NCBI RefSeq assembly: GCF_000590925.1
Contig: NZ_CP004372.1
Span: forward strand, 2,647,001-2,711,000
DNA: 64,000 bases
Direction: 5' to 3'
Origin: Roseibacterium elongatum DSM 19469
Lineage (GTDB): Bacteria; Pseudomonadota; Alphaproteobacteria; Rhodobacterales; Rhodobacteraceae
Shown: piece after piece, positions 45,527 through 53,544 of the stretch
Layout of the letters: every line of letters begins with the position of its first letter
Numbering within the stretch: position 1 is the stretch's first letter
Position numbers and translations under genes: made by a program
Notes under the pieces: generated by a model
The model's database searches: none
Told to the model about the DNA's origin: nothing
Seen by the model: the letters and a program-made list of their open reading frames with translations, nothing else

Positions 45527-46293
45527 CCCCTGAACTTGACACAGGTGCCGGCGCCCTTGGCGATCTGAGGCCCGATAGCACGGCTGTTTTTCTCAATTTC
45601 GACGGTGTGCTCGTCGATCTTTCGCCGGTGTCCGATGCGCCGGGCATTTCCGATGTGCTCGTCTCTCTGCTGGCGGTGCTGGACTCCGAGACATCCGGGG
45701 CCTGCACAATCGTGTCCGGGCGCACGGTCGAGGATCTTCGACGCCATCTGCCGCTGGTGCCGCATGCCGTTATCGGCAGCCATGGGGCCGAAGGGTATTT
45801 GCCCGGCGCACCGGCCTTTCGGCACGCGATGATCGGATCTGACGCGGTGCGGCGTCTGCAGGACAAGGCGGGCCGGGCCGAGGGCCTCTTTGGTGTTAAG
45901 GTCGTGCGAAAGCCCACGGGAGTCGTGCTGGATCATGGTGCGAGTCGCCAACACGAAACCGCGCTTCGTCAATTCGCAACCGCCCTCGTCGCCGAGTTCG
46001 ACGGTTTCGCGACGATCGAAACGACATCCGGCATCGAGGTTCGACCAAGCGGGCTGGGCAAGGACAAGGCCGTTCAACGCGCCATGGCGCTGCCCGCCTT
46101 TGCGGCGCGTCGGCCGGTCTATTTCGGCGATGACAGCACGGACGAGCCCGCGATGGCCTGGGCCATGAAAAACGGCGGGCGCGCCATCAAGGTGGGTCCC
46201 GGCAAGAGCGTCGCGCCACATCGCCTCTCCGGTCCGTCGGATGTGCACGAGACCCTGGCCCAATGGCTCGAGACCAGATGGAGGACCGCATGA
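45523..46293 (+). CDS. otsB: Trehalose-phosphatase family protein with Asn at the nucleophile position
   Basis: A 256-residue HAD-superfamily protein of the OtsB family, which removes phosphate from trehalose 6-phosphate. Motifs II-IV look right: IVSGRTVEDL, the lysine region SGLGKDKAV and YFGDDSTDEPAM. Motif I, normally FLDFDGTL, reads FLNFDGVL: the nucleophilic aspartate is Asn25 (codon AAT, 45595-45597) while the acid/base Asp27 remains. Catalysis by the normal phospho-aspartate route should fail, so the protein may be inactive, regulatory or rescued by deamidation. GGAG precedes ATG 45523. It overlaps the AI-2E gene by four bases; no otsA is in the window. Confidence 0.85.
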   Translation: MTPELDTGAGALGDLRPDSTAVFLNFDGVLVDLSPVSDAPGISDVLVSLLAVLDSETSGACTIVSGRTVEDLRRHLPLVPHAVIGSHGAEGYLPGAPAFRHAMIGSDAVRRLQDKAGRAEGLFGVKVVRKPTGVVLDHGASRQHETALRQFATALVAEFDGFATIETTSGIEVRPSGLGKDKAVQRAMALPAFAARRPVYFGDDSTDEPAMAWAMKNGGRAIKVGPGKSVAPHRLSGPSDVHETLAQWLETRWRTA

Positions 46294-47493
46294 CCCGAGG
46301 CCCCGTTGCATCCTGTACAGGGGAAGGTGACATGGCGCAGACCGACACCCATCGGCCCGTCGCGCTGTCACCGGCGGCGTGGACGCGACCGCACCCCGCG
46401 CAGAGGCGACGCCGTACCGTTGCCTTCGGCCTGGTCGCGGCGATCCTGGCGATCATGGCCTTTGGCGCGTTAAAGGCGCTTGCACCGGTGGCCATCCCGG
46501 TCATTTTTGTCAGTCTTCGTGACGCTGGCGATCCTGCCGCTTGACCGCGCCTTGGCCTCAAGACTGCCGCGCAGGATGGCGTGGCTGGGTCGTACGGGGG
46601 TGCTGCTGCTGCTTCTTGCGGGCCTCAGCCTGTTTCTGGGCGGGCTTGCATTTTCCGTCGCCGAGATCGCGACGAATGTGCCTGCCGTGCCGGATGAGAT
46701 GGACGACATCCTGCCCTCGGCACCATCCGACGGCCAGCTTGGCACCGTCCTCGCGCAGCTGCGGGACGCAATCGGGGCTCAGGCGGCGTCGCTGGCAGAT
46801 CAAGCCGTCAGCATGGCAACCACGCTCGCGCAGGGCATATTGGGCGCCATGGGCGGGGCCTTTGCCGGGCTTGTGCTGGTGGTGTTCCTGATCCTGCTCG
46901 CGCTCAGCGAGGCCCCGAGCTGGGAAGGCAAGCTCGACACACTTGCCGCCGGTGGCCCGGCGGCAGGCGGGTCCTGGCGGGATGTGACGCAATCGCTGGG
47001 CCGGGCGCTCAGGCGGTTCTTCGCCACCCGTGCGGTCGTCGGGGTCATCTCGACGGTCGCCTACACTTTGTGGCTGTTGCCTTTTGGACTCGATCTGTTG
47101 CTGGTCTGGGCGATCCTGGTGTTCCTGATGAACTTCATTCCCAATATCGGGGCCTTCATTTCGGGCGTGTTCCCGACGGTTTACGCCTTCCTGACGCTCG
47201 ACCTGGGCACGGCGCTTCTGATCGGGGCGGGACTTGTCGTGATCGAGCAGGTGATGGGCAACTGGATCGACCCGCGCCTTCAGGGCAACCGGATCGCGCT
47301 GTCGCCACTGGTCATTCTGGTCGCGGTCGTGTTCTGGGCGTGGGTCTGGGGCGTGGCGGGCGCGTTCCTCGGCACGCCCATGACGCTGGCGATCATGATC
47401 CTGTGCAATGCGGTGACGCCACCCAGGCCGGTGGCGCTGCTCTTGTCGAACCGGACAACCCATGCCGAGCTTGATGCAGCCCTCGGGGCCTGA
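46290..47493 (+). pseudogene. AI-2E family transporter with a +1 frameshift in a T5 run
   Basis: The first frame (ATG 46290, or 46332) gives a basic N-terminus and a first helix VAFGLVAAILAIMAFGALKA; the second frame carries the rest, with LLPFGLDLLLVWAILVFLMNFIPNIGAFI and GNWIDPRLQGNRIALSPLVI, the AI-2E/PerM core. Removing one T from 46504-46508 joins them into 400 residues reading IPVILSVFVTLAILPLDRAL. Family members are membrane carriers, some proton/sodium exporters and some linked to AI-2; no quorum role is implied. It begins with an ATGA overlap on otsB. The indel may be a sequence error. Confidence 0.8.
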
Positions 47494-47542
47494 GGTGCGG
47501 CGAATGCCCTGCGAACCCGTGCCCGTCGGGCGGCTATCCTGC

Positions 47543-47579
47543 AAAAAAAAGGATCGCCTTCGATCGAGGAAGGCGATCC
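47543..47579 (-). terminator. Rho-independent terminator for the gene at 47607
   Basis: GGATCGCCTT (47551-47560) pairs perfectly with AAGGCGATCC (47570-47579) and A8 at 47543-47550 gives a U run on the minus strand. It also lies after the AI-2E gene but has no T run in that direction. Confidence 0.85.
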
Positions 47580-47606
47580 ATGGTGCTTTGCCGATATCGG
47601 GCCGCG

Positions 47607-47990
47607 TCAGAAGAGCAGCACGAAAATGCCCGCAAACAGGGCTGCGATGCCCAGAATGACGATCGCGCGCGTCCAGGTGTCGGTGCGGCCGGCGCTTGGC
47701 CGGGTGCTGTGGGTGGGCGCGTCTGCGGCGCCCGCATCGCCGGGACCCACGCGCACATCATGCTGGCCGGTTTCGGCGGCATGAACGACATGGCTACGGG
47801 CGGGCTCGGTCCGGGCCGCAAGGGGCACGGCGGCGGGGGTTCCGCTTTCGCTGTCGGTTTCACGCGGGGCTGCGGCGGGCTCTGTTTCGCGCCGGGCACG
47901 GTTTTCCTGCACCAGCTGCTCGCGCGTCTTGGGATGGGTCGTGGGCGCCGCGTCGGTGTCGGGCGTCCATGCTGCGTCATGCTTTGCCAT
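47607..47990 (-). CDS. Stress-regulated hypothetical protein with one C-terminal membrane helix
   Basis: A 127-residue protein: a long, polar, low-complexity region rich in Ala, Thr, Pro, Glu and Arg (KTREQLVQENRARRE), then a single C-terminal hydrophobic helix (AIVILGIAALFAGIFVLLF), a tail-anchor layout. No family is recognised. GGAGG precedes ATG 47990, an exact EcfG-type promoter lies upstream and a strong terminator follows, so it is a well-delimited single-gene unit. It is divergent from degP. Confidence 0.75.
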   Translation of the reverse strand: MAKHDAAWTPDTDAAPTTHPKTREQLVQENRARRETEPAAAPRETDSESGTPAAVPLAARTEPARSHVVHAAETGQHDVRVGPGDAGAADAPTHSTRPSAGRTDTWTRAIVILGIAALFAGIFVLLF

Positions 47991-48021
47991 GGTGACCTCC
48001 ATTGGTTGCCGTTGCGGGATC

Positions 48022-48046
48022 AACGTGGCAGCGCCGCCGATGTTCC
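48022..48046 (-). promoter_or_regulatory. EcfG-type promoter for the gene at 47607
   Basis: Minus-strand GGAAC (48046-48042), 16 bases, CGTT (48025-48022). Confidence 0.75.
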
Positions 48047-48066
48047 GGCCCGGACGGGCGCGGCGC

Positions 48067-48091
48067 GGAACCGCGCCGGCGCCATGGCGTT
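48067..48091 (+). promoter_or_regulatory. EcfG-type promoter for degP
   Basis: GGAAC (48067-48071), 16 bases, CGTTT (from 48088), 43 bases before the degP start. Its -35 is 20 bases from that of the opposite promoter. Confidence 0.78.
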
Positions 48092-48133
48092 TCTCTTCTA
48101 TCCGTTGCGAGCAACGAAAGGAGCTGAACGCAT

Positions 48134-49615
48134 ATGGAACGAACGCCACTCAACCTCTTGCGCATTGCGCCATCGGTCGCCCTGGCCGCCCTGTTGAGCA
48201 CAGGCCTGCCAGCGGGCCCCGCGCCTGCGCAGGACAGCGGTTTCGACGCCCCCGCCGATTTTTCCCAGATGGTTAGCGAGCGCCTTCCGGCGGTCGTGGG
48301 CATCCTGTCAACCGGACCGGCCCCCGAGGCGACGACCCAAGCCATGCCGCAACTGCCGCCCGGGTTGCGCGAGTTTTTCGGCCGTCCGGGTCCGCGGACC
48401 GGCCCATCCGGCCCCCAGGGTCCCATGCGCAGTCAGGGGTCGGGCTTCGTCATCTCGTCCGACGGGCTGATCGTGACCAACAACCACGTCATCGACGGCG
48501 CCGAGCAGATCGAGGTCGTGTTGACCGATGACCGCCGCCTTGAGGCGACGCTTGTCGGCACCGACCCAGCGACCGACATCGCGCTGTTGCGCGTCGAGGG
48601 TGCCTCGGACCTGCCGAGCGTGAGCTGGGGCGAGTCCGACACGGTCAGCATCGGGCAATGGGTCGTTGCGATCGGCAACCCGTTCGGTCTTGGCGGGACG
48701 GTGACGGCCGGGATCGTCTCGGCCCGGTCGCGCGACATCAATGCAGGCCCCTATGACGATTTCATCCAGACCGACGCGGCGATCAACCGTGGCAATTCGG
48801 GTGGGCCGCTCTTTGACGCCTCCGGCGATGTCATCGGCGTGAACACGGCGATCTTCTCGCCGTCCGGCGGCAATGTCGGCATCGGCTTTGCCGTGCCCTC
48901 CGCCGTGGCCGAACGCGTCGTCGCGGAACTGCAGGATGACGGCCGTGTCGACCGTGGCTGGCTGGGCGTGCAGGTTCAGGCCCTCAGCGACAGGCTGGCC
49001 GCGGCCCTGGGCATCGAGCGCGCCGACGGTGTGCTGATTGCCGAGGTGAGCGATGACGGACCTGCCGCGCGGGCCGGGCTGGAACCCGGCGACGTGATCC
49101 TTTCAGTGGGGGGCGAGGCCATCGATGCGCCGCGTGCGCTGAGTTTTGCCATCGCCGAATTGCCCGTGGGCGAGCCGGTGCGCATGGGGTATTGGCGCGA
49201 CGGTGTGCGTGAGGAAACCGAGGTGACGATCGGCCTGCGGGCCGCCGCGATCCTGGCCGACGACACCGCGCCTGCCGCCACTGCCCCCGAAGCGGCGCGC
49301 AGCGGCCCCAGCATCGGGGTAGCAGTGACACCGCTCTCGGGTGATCTGCGCGCCCGGAGCGGTATTCCCGCGGATGTGCGCGGCCTGTTCGTGCAAGAGG
49401 TCGCGCCGGGTTCCGCGGCGGCCGAGGCAGGTTTGCGCGCGGGCGATGTCATGGTCTCGGCCGACGCGGCGACGCTTGGCCAGGTGGACACGCTGCGCGA
49501 TGTCATCGACCTGGCGGCGGGCGAGGATGGCCTGTTGCTGGTGCGGTTCTGGCGAGACGGGCGCTATGGGTACACACGTGTCGATATCCCCACCACGACG
49601 GCGACTGACGAGTGA
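48134..49615 (+). CDS. degP: DegP/HtrA family periplasmic serine protease (Do type)
   Basis: A 493-residue periplasmic protease and chaperone. Signal peptide about 1-35; trypsin-like domain with catalytic His in VTNNHVIDG, Asp in ATDIALLRV and Ser in GNSGGPLF; then two PDZ domains (about 270-360 and 390-485) each with a GLxxGDVxxS motif. The two PDZs mark the Do type rather than DegS. A Pro/Gly-rich loop (RPGPRTGPSGPQGP) precedes the protease core. It degrades or refolds damaged envelope proteins. ATG 48134 has AAAGGAG upstream. Controlled by an EcfG-type promoter and closed by a strong bidirectional terminator. Confidence 0.95.
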   Translation: MERTPLNLLRIAPSVALAALLSTGLPAGPAPAQDSGFDAPADFSQMVSERLPAVVGILSTGPAPEATTQAMPQLPPGLREFFGRPGPRTGPSGPQGPMRSQGSGFVISSDGLIVTNNHVIDGAEQIEVVLTDDRRLEATLVGTDPATDIALLRVEGASDLPSVSWGESDTVSIGQWVVAIGNPFGLGGTVTAGIVSARSRDINAGPYDDFIQTDAAINRGNSGGPLFDASGDVIGVNTAIFSPSGGNVGIGFAVPSAVAERVVAELQDDGRVDRGWLGVQVQALSDRLAAALGIERADGVLIAEVSDDGPAARAGLEPGDVILSVGGEAIDAPRALSFAIAELPVGEPVRMGYWRDGVREETEVTIGLRAAAILADDTAPAATAPEAARSGPSIGVAVTPLSGDLRARSGIPADVRGLFVQEVAPGSAAAEAGLRAGDVMVSADAATLGQVDTLRDVIDLAAGEDGLLLVRFWRDGRYGYTRVDIPTTTATDE

Positions 49616-49644
49616 GGCATCGCCCCTTCCCGGACACGACGCCA

Positions 49645-49676
49645 AAAAAGGCCGCCCTCGACGAGGGCGGCCTTTT
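49645..49676. terminator. Bidirectional terminator between degP and dps
   Basis: GGCCGCCCTC (49650-49659) pairs with GAGGGCGGCC (49663-49672), flanked by A5-6 on the left and T4 on the right, so it can serve both converging genes. Confidence 0.85.
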
Positions 49677-49718
49677 CTTGTGCGAAATGCACTGGTGCAG
49701 ACAGAGTGGAGCCAGCGG

Positions 49719-50201
49719 TTATGCGGCCTCGGCGTTCGCGCCGATGAACCAGGCATCCTTGTCGACCGTGCGGCTGACCTCGGTGAACAGGTCGGCGGTG
49801 TCCTCGTCGCCGGCTTCTTCGGCCACCTCCGCCGCTTCGCGGATGGCATTGCCCACTTCCATGAAGCGCTCCTTGAGATGGGCGATATGTTCCTGGATGT
49901 CCTGCAACTCCAGCGGATAGGCCTCGAGCGTTGTCTTGTCGGCGACGATCTCGACGGTGCCTTTGGCGTGGCCGCCCAGAATGACGGCGCGCTCGGCCAT
50001 GGTGTCGGCGCTTTCGCGCAGACGGTCGGCAACATCGTCGAGCAGTTCGTGAACCCCGATGAAGCCTTTGCCCTTCAGGTTCCAATGCGCCTGTTTGACC
50101 GCCAGCGTCAGGCTGATGGTGTTGACCAGGTTGGCATTAAGCAAATCGACGATCTGGCTGCGGGTGTCCTGGTTCAGGCCTCCGGCGAAATTCGTTGGCA
50201 T
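49719..50201 (-). CDS. dps: Dps family DNA-binding ferritin-like protein
   Basis: A 160-residue four-helix-bundle protein forming dodecamers that oxidise and store iron and protect DNA. Ferroxidase residues are visible: His in AVKQAHWNLKG and Asp/Glu in ESADTMAERA, positioned as in E. coli Dps; the LDDVADRLRE segment completes the inter-subunit site. The N-terminus has no lysine-rich DNA-binding tail, so direct DNA compaction may be weak. GGAGG precedes ATG 50201, and an exact EcfG-type promoter stands upstream. Confidence 0.94.
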   Translation of the reverse strand: MPTNFAGGLNQDTRSQIVDLLNANLVNTISLTLAVKQAHWNLKGKGFIGVHELLDDVADRLRESADTMAERAVILGGHAKGTVEIVADKTTLEAYPLELQDIQEHIAHLKERFMEVGNAIREAAEVAEEAGDEDTADLFTEVSRTVDKDAWFIGANAEAA

Positions 50202-50239
50202 GAGGTGCCTCCGTGTTTTGCGATAAGATACGCATGTCT

Positions 50240-50265
50240 AACGCGCGCGGGGGCAGGGTGGTTCC
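50240..50265 (-). promoter_or_regulatory. EcfG-type promoter for dps
   Basis: Minus-strand GGAAC (50265-50261), 17 bases, CGTT (50243-50240). Confidence 0.74.
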
Positions 50266-50356
50266 GTCCGGTGCCTACGGCTTCGCCCATGTGTGACGCC
50301 CCCCCGACACCGCGCGCGCGATACGCACGACCTTGGGTGCGTCGCGGTTGGGCGGG

Positions 50357-51007
50357 TCAATCCTCGGCGAACATGTCGCTCAACGCGTCGAGGGCCTCGC
50401 GCGCCGCGACCATCAGGATGTGGTCCTCGGCCTGCAGGGTCGTCTCGGCCTCGGGCAGGTTTTCTTCCTCGTCCCGGATCACCGCCACCGCCCGTGCCCC
50501 ATCGGGCAGGTCGAGATCGGCCAGCCGGGTGCCGTCCAGCCGCGCGGGCACATGCACCCGCTTCAGCGCCAGCTGGTTGTTCAGCGCGGTGTCGTGGTCC
50601 AGTTCCGCGCGATCCTCAAGCGCCTCGGCCACGTCCTGGGCGACCGTCGCATGCGGGTTGATGGCATCCTTGAGGTCCAGTTCCTCGCAGACCGTCATCA
50701 GTTCCGAGGCGACGATCTGCGGGATCACGCGGCCAAATCCGACCGAGCGCGCCACCAGACAGGCAAGGATGTTGTCCTCGGAGGCATTCGTGACGGCGAC
50801 GAAGACATCGCGCTCGTCGCGCCAGACCTCGCGCAGGGTCGAGGGCATGGTGCCGTCGCCGGTCAGCATGCCGCAATCCAGCCGCTCGGCCAGGGTCTCG
50901 AGCCGCTCGCGGCTCTTGTCGATGATGACGACCTCATGTTCGGCTTCGATCAGCGTATCGGCGATCGCAAAGCCGAATCGCGAGGCGCCGAGAATGACGA
51001 TGCGCAT
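50357..51007 (-). CDS. trkA: TrkA/KtrA-type potassium channel gating protein
   Basis: A 216-residue cytoplasmic RCK protein: TrkA-N Rossmann domain (IVILGASRFGFAIADTL, then VIIDKSRERLE) and a TrkA-C domain from about 130. It is half the length of the duplicated E. coli TrkA, so it resembles KtrA/single-unit TrkA and should form an octameric ring on TrkH/KtrB, gating potassium uptake with nucleotides. The gene follows trkH by six bases with an AAGGGAAGG ribosome site, so both depend on the EcfG-type promoter upstream of trkH. Confidence 0.9.
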   Translation of the reverse strand: MRIVILGASRFGFAIADTLIEAEHEVVIIDKSRERLETLAERLDCGMLTGDGTMPSTLREVWRDERDVFVAVTNASEDNILACLVARSVGFGRVIPQIVASELMTVCEELDLKDAINPHATVAQDVAEALEDRAELDHDTALNNQLALKRVHVPARLDGTRLADLDLPDGARAVAVIRDEEENLPEAETTLQAEDHILMVAAREALDALSDMFAED

Positions 51008-51013
51008 GGGTAT

Positions 51014-52483
51014 CTACCTTCCCTTCATCCAGGTGCGCGGGGCCAGCAGCAACAGCACCGCGAAAAACTCCAGCCGCCCCAGCCACATTCCGAAGGTCAG
51101 GGACAGTTTCAGATCGTCGCTCAGATCCGGGCCGACGATTCCCGTCGACAGGCCCACCGTCGACAGGGTCGAGACGACCTCGAACAGGGCGGGCATGGCG
51201 GGGTGGCCATGGCCCAGCATGTGCATCCACAACACGACCAGTACGGCCAGATAGATACCGATCAGGGCCAGGATGCTGACCAATGTGCGGTCTTCGACCG
51301 GCTCGCCGTGGTGGCGCAGGGGGGCCAGGGCATTGGCGGGCAGGCGCGGGCGCTGCGCTGCGTGCAGAACGGCGCGGGCGACGATCCCCAGCCGCGCCAG
51401 TTTCAGGCCACCGGCGGTCGAGCCCACATCGCCGCCCGCCAGCATCGCGATCACGATGACCAGCAGCGCCGCGCCGGGCGGTGGCATCGCGCCGGTCGAA
51501 AACCCCGCCGTCGTCAGCCCCGAAATCAGGTTCAGCATCTCGGGATAGACCGATGCCCAGCTTCGCATGCCCCCCAGGTACAGCATCGTCGCATAGACCG
51601 CCCCAAAGCCCAGGATCGCCAAGAGGACCCGGCGGGCCGAGCCAATCGCCCAGGCCTCTTTGGGTTTGCGCTGCAGGATCAGAATGAAGGTCAGAAGCGA
51701 GATCGCGCCAAAGACGCAGGTCAGCATGACGATGCCCTGTCCGAGGGCGGAATACGAGGCCAGGCTGTCCGATCGTGGCGCGAACCCCGCCGTCGAGATG
51801 GCCGATAGCGTCAGGACGACCGCCTCGCGCGTATCGGGAATGGCCAACGCGGCCAAACCGGCCATCAGAGCGGTCAACCCGACATACACCCCCAGCAATT
51901 GCTGGGCCTGCCGCCGGGTCGAGGCGATGCGGTCGCCCTGGTCGATGCCTGCCTGGCCCAGTTTGCGCGCCGGCAGGCCCGAGGGCAGCAGCAGCGCCAG
52001 CACCGCCGTGGCCATCACCAAACCACCGCACCATTGCACCCAGGCTCGCAGGAAATGGCCCGCAAAGGGCCAGGCGTCGGGCGCGGCCGCGACCGACAGG
52101 CCGGTGGTGGTCGCGGCGCTGACGGCCTCGAACAGGGCGTCGAGCGGCGGCATGCCTAGCGACATGAAGGCGGGCACGGCCAACAGCGCGGACAATCCGA
52201 AGACGAGGGCGATGCTGACCAGCGCCTCGATCCCCCGCAGGTCGTCGGGCAGGGGCAGGCGCCAGACAATCCCGAACAGACCGAGGCACAGAACCGCCGG
52301 CAGGGCGAGCGACAGCGACAGGGCCATCTGCCCCTCGATCACGGCCCAAAGGGCGGGCGGGGCCAGCAGAAAGATGAAGATCGGCGCATGTTTGGCCAGC
52401 GTCAGGGACACGACGCGCAGCCGTGCGGCCTGCACCAGCGGCCCCGATCCGCCACGAAAGGCAGCAGCCCGTTTCACGCCCAT
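51014..52483 (-). CDS. trkH: TrkH/KtrB family potassium transporter
   Basis: A 489-residue inner-membrane protein with four pore loops, each carrying a selectivity glycine: ATTTGLSV, STAGFAPR, TTAGFSTG and STVGLSTG. It forms the potassium path controlled by the adjacent TrkA. ATG 52483 was chosen; an in-frame GTG at 52510 would add nine residues. An EcfG-type promoter 64-88 bases upstream is divergent from that of the pmp3-like gene. Potassium uptake is the first response to hyperosmotic shock, which fits stress control. Confidence 0.92.
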   Translation of the reverse strand: MGVKRAAAFRGGSGPLVQAARLRVVSLTLAKHAPIFIFLLAPPALWAVIEGQMALSLSLALPAVLCLGLFGIVWRLPLPDDLRGIEALVSIALVFGLSALLAVPAFMSLGMPPLDALFEAVSAATTTGLSVAAAPDAWPFAGHFLRAWVQWCGGLVMATAVLALLLPSGLPARKLGQAGIDQGDRIASTRRQAQQLLGVYVGLTALMAGLAALAIPDTREAVVLTLSAISTAGFAPRSDSLASYSALGQGIVMLTCVFGAISLLTFILILQRKPKEAWAIGSARRVLLAILGFGAVYATMLYLGGMRSWASVYPEMLNLISGLTTAGFSTGAMPPPGAALLVIVIAMLAGGDVGSTAGGLKLARLGIVARAVLHAAQRPRLPANALAPLRHHGEPVEDRTLVSILALIGIYLAVLVVLWMHMLGHGHPAMPALFEVVSTLSTVGLSTGIVGPDLSDDLKLSLTFGMWLGRLEFFAVLLLLAPRTWMKGR

Positions 52484-52546
52484 GGCACTCGGGCCCCGGC
52501 GGTCAGCCACCGCGCGGTGCAGGGTGCATGCATATCATGGGCCGCA

Positions 52547-52571
52547 AACGCGCGAGCCGCCGGAAAGTTCC
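52547..52571 (-). promoter_or_regulatory. EcfG-type promoter for trkH-trkA
   Basis: Minus-strand GGAAC (52571-52567), 16 bases, CGTT (52550-52547). Confidence 0.74.
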
Positions 52572-52595
52572 CGCATGGCCGGGCGATCGCGCGCC

Positions 52596-52621
52596 GGAAC
52601 ATCGCGCGCGCCCCGCGCGTT
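52596..52621 (+). promoter_or_regulatory. EcfG-type promoter for the pmp3-like/DUF4112 operon
   Basis: GGAAC (52596-52600), 17 bases, CGTTT (from 52618), 36 bases before the start codon of the pmp3-like gene. Confidence 0.76.
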
Positions 52622-52656
52622 TGCCTGCTGTCACCCGTCACATGAAAGGAGACAAA

Positions 52657-52824
52657 ATGGATATCCTGCGCATCATACTGGCCGTGATCCTGCCGCCGCT
52701 CGGCGTGTTCATGCAGGAAGGGCTTGGCAAGCATTTCTGGATCAACGTGCTGCTCACCCTTCTTGGCTACATTCCGGGGATCGTTCATGCCGTCTACATC
52801 ATCGCCCGCCGTGCCCCTGCCTGA
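52657..52824 (+). CDS. YqaE/Pmp3 family small membrane protein
   Basis: A 55-residue protein with two membrane helices, ILRIILAVILPPLGVFMQEG and INVLLTLLGYIPGIVHAVYII, the Pmp3/YqaE (UPF0057) signature. Homologues in yeast and plants maintain membrane potential during salt stress and bacterial ones are stress-induced. AAAGGAG sits well ahead of ATG 52657 (ATG 52642 would add five residues). First gene of a two-gene unit whose second reading frame overlaps its end. Confidence 0.92.
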   Translation: MDILRIILAVILPPLGVFMQEGLGKHFWINVLLTLLGYIPGIVHAVYIIARRAPA

Positions 52825-53212
52825 GCACGCACCCGAGCATGCCGCGCGTCTGGCGCGGCTCGACCGGCTGGCTGACCAGCTCGACGCGCGGTTCCGGTTC
52901 TTCGGGATCCGCTTCGGCTGGGACAGCATCCTCGGTCTTCTTCCGGGCGTGGGCGACGTGGCCTCGGCCGCGCCCGGTGTCTACATCATCACCGAGGCCG
53001 CGCGCATGGGCGCGCGGCGTCGCGTTCTGGCCCGCATGGGCTTGAACACCGCAGCGGATGTCGTGATCGGCGGCATCCCCGTTCTGGGCGATGCCTTCGA
53101 CGTCGCCTTCAAGGCCAACCGCCGAAACATCGCGCTGCTCAAGCGCGAGATGGCGCGCGACAACCCCTATCTCGGTCACGCCGCCCGCGCGGGGCAGACC
53201 CTATCTGGCTAG
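52787..53212 (+). CDS. DUF4112 family protein
   Basis: About 141 residues, or 133 if GTG 52811 is used, which reduces the overlap with the pmp3-like gene from 38 to 14 bases. The core RLDRLADQLDARFRFFGIRFGWDSILGLLPGVGD followed by two hydrophobic stretches is the DUF4112 pattern; function is unknown. The C-terminal part KANRRNIALLKREM is conserved too. Co-transcription with the pmp3-like gene from an EcfG-type promoter suggests a membrane stress role. Confidence 0.82.
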   Translation: MPSTSSPAVPLPEHAPEHAARLARLDRLADQLDARFRFFGIRFGWDSILGLLPGVGDVASAAPGVYIITEAARMGARRRVLARMGLNTAADVVIGGIPVLGDAFDVAFKANRRNIALLKREMARDNPYLGHAARAGQTLSG

Positions 53213-53232
53213 GCGACCACGCTTGCCCACCG

Positions 53233-53273
53233 TGTCCCGCAAGGGCCCCTCGCACAAGCTGCGGGGGGCCTTT
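53233..53273 (+). terminator. Imperfect terminator after the DUF4112 gene
   Basis: AAGGGCCCCTCGCA and TGCGGGGGGCCTTT form an imperfect GC-rich stem around ACAAGC-type loop bases, ending in TTT. Confidence 0.55.
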
Positions 53274-53497
53274 GTTCTGCGCGGCGTGTTGCGTCGCTCC
53301 CTCCTTGTCGGACGACGGAGGGCAGGGCGCGCGGGGCCCGCACCGGGATAGCGCCCCCCGCGCAGATTGATCGCCCGAACAGCCTGCCGCTTCGGCGTGG
53401 CGCGACGTGCTGTCGTCGTCGGATGCACGGGCTGGAAAAAAACGACCGACTGTGGCCCAAGCTGTTCATGTGCCGTCACCGGGGGTCATTGCACACG

Positions 53498-53522
53498 AAA
53501 AAAGGGGCCGCGAGGCGGCCCC
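53498..53522 (-). terminator. Rho-independent terminator of the PRC-barrel gene
   Basis: GGGGCCGC (53504-53511), loop GAG, GCGGCCCC (53515-53522); A6 at 53498-53503 provides the U run on the minus strand. Confidence 0.85.
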
Positions 53523-53544
53523 TTCTTCCTGGCGGAGATCAGCT

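Larger units (their letters stand above)
53213..53544. other. 332-base gap between converging units
   Basis: The gap holds the end hairpin of the pmp3-like/DUF4112 unit near 53233-53273 and the terminator of the PRC-barrel gene at 53498-53522. I see no coding sequence or RNA gene in the middle. Confidence 0.5.
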
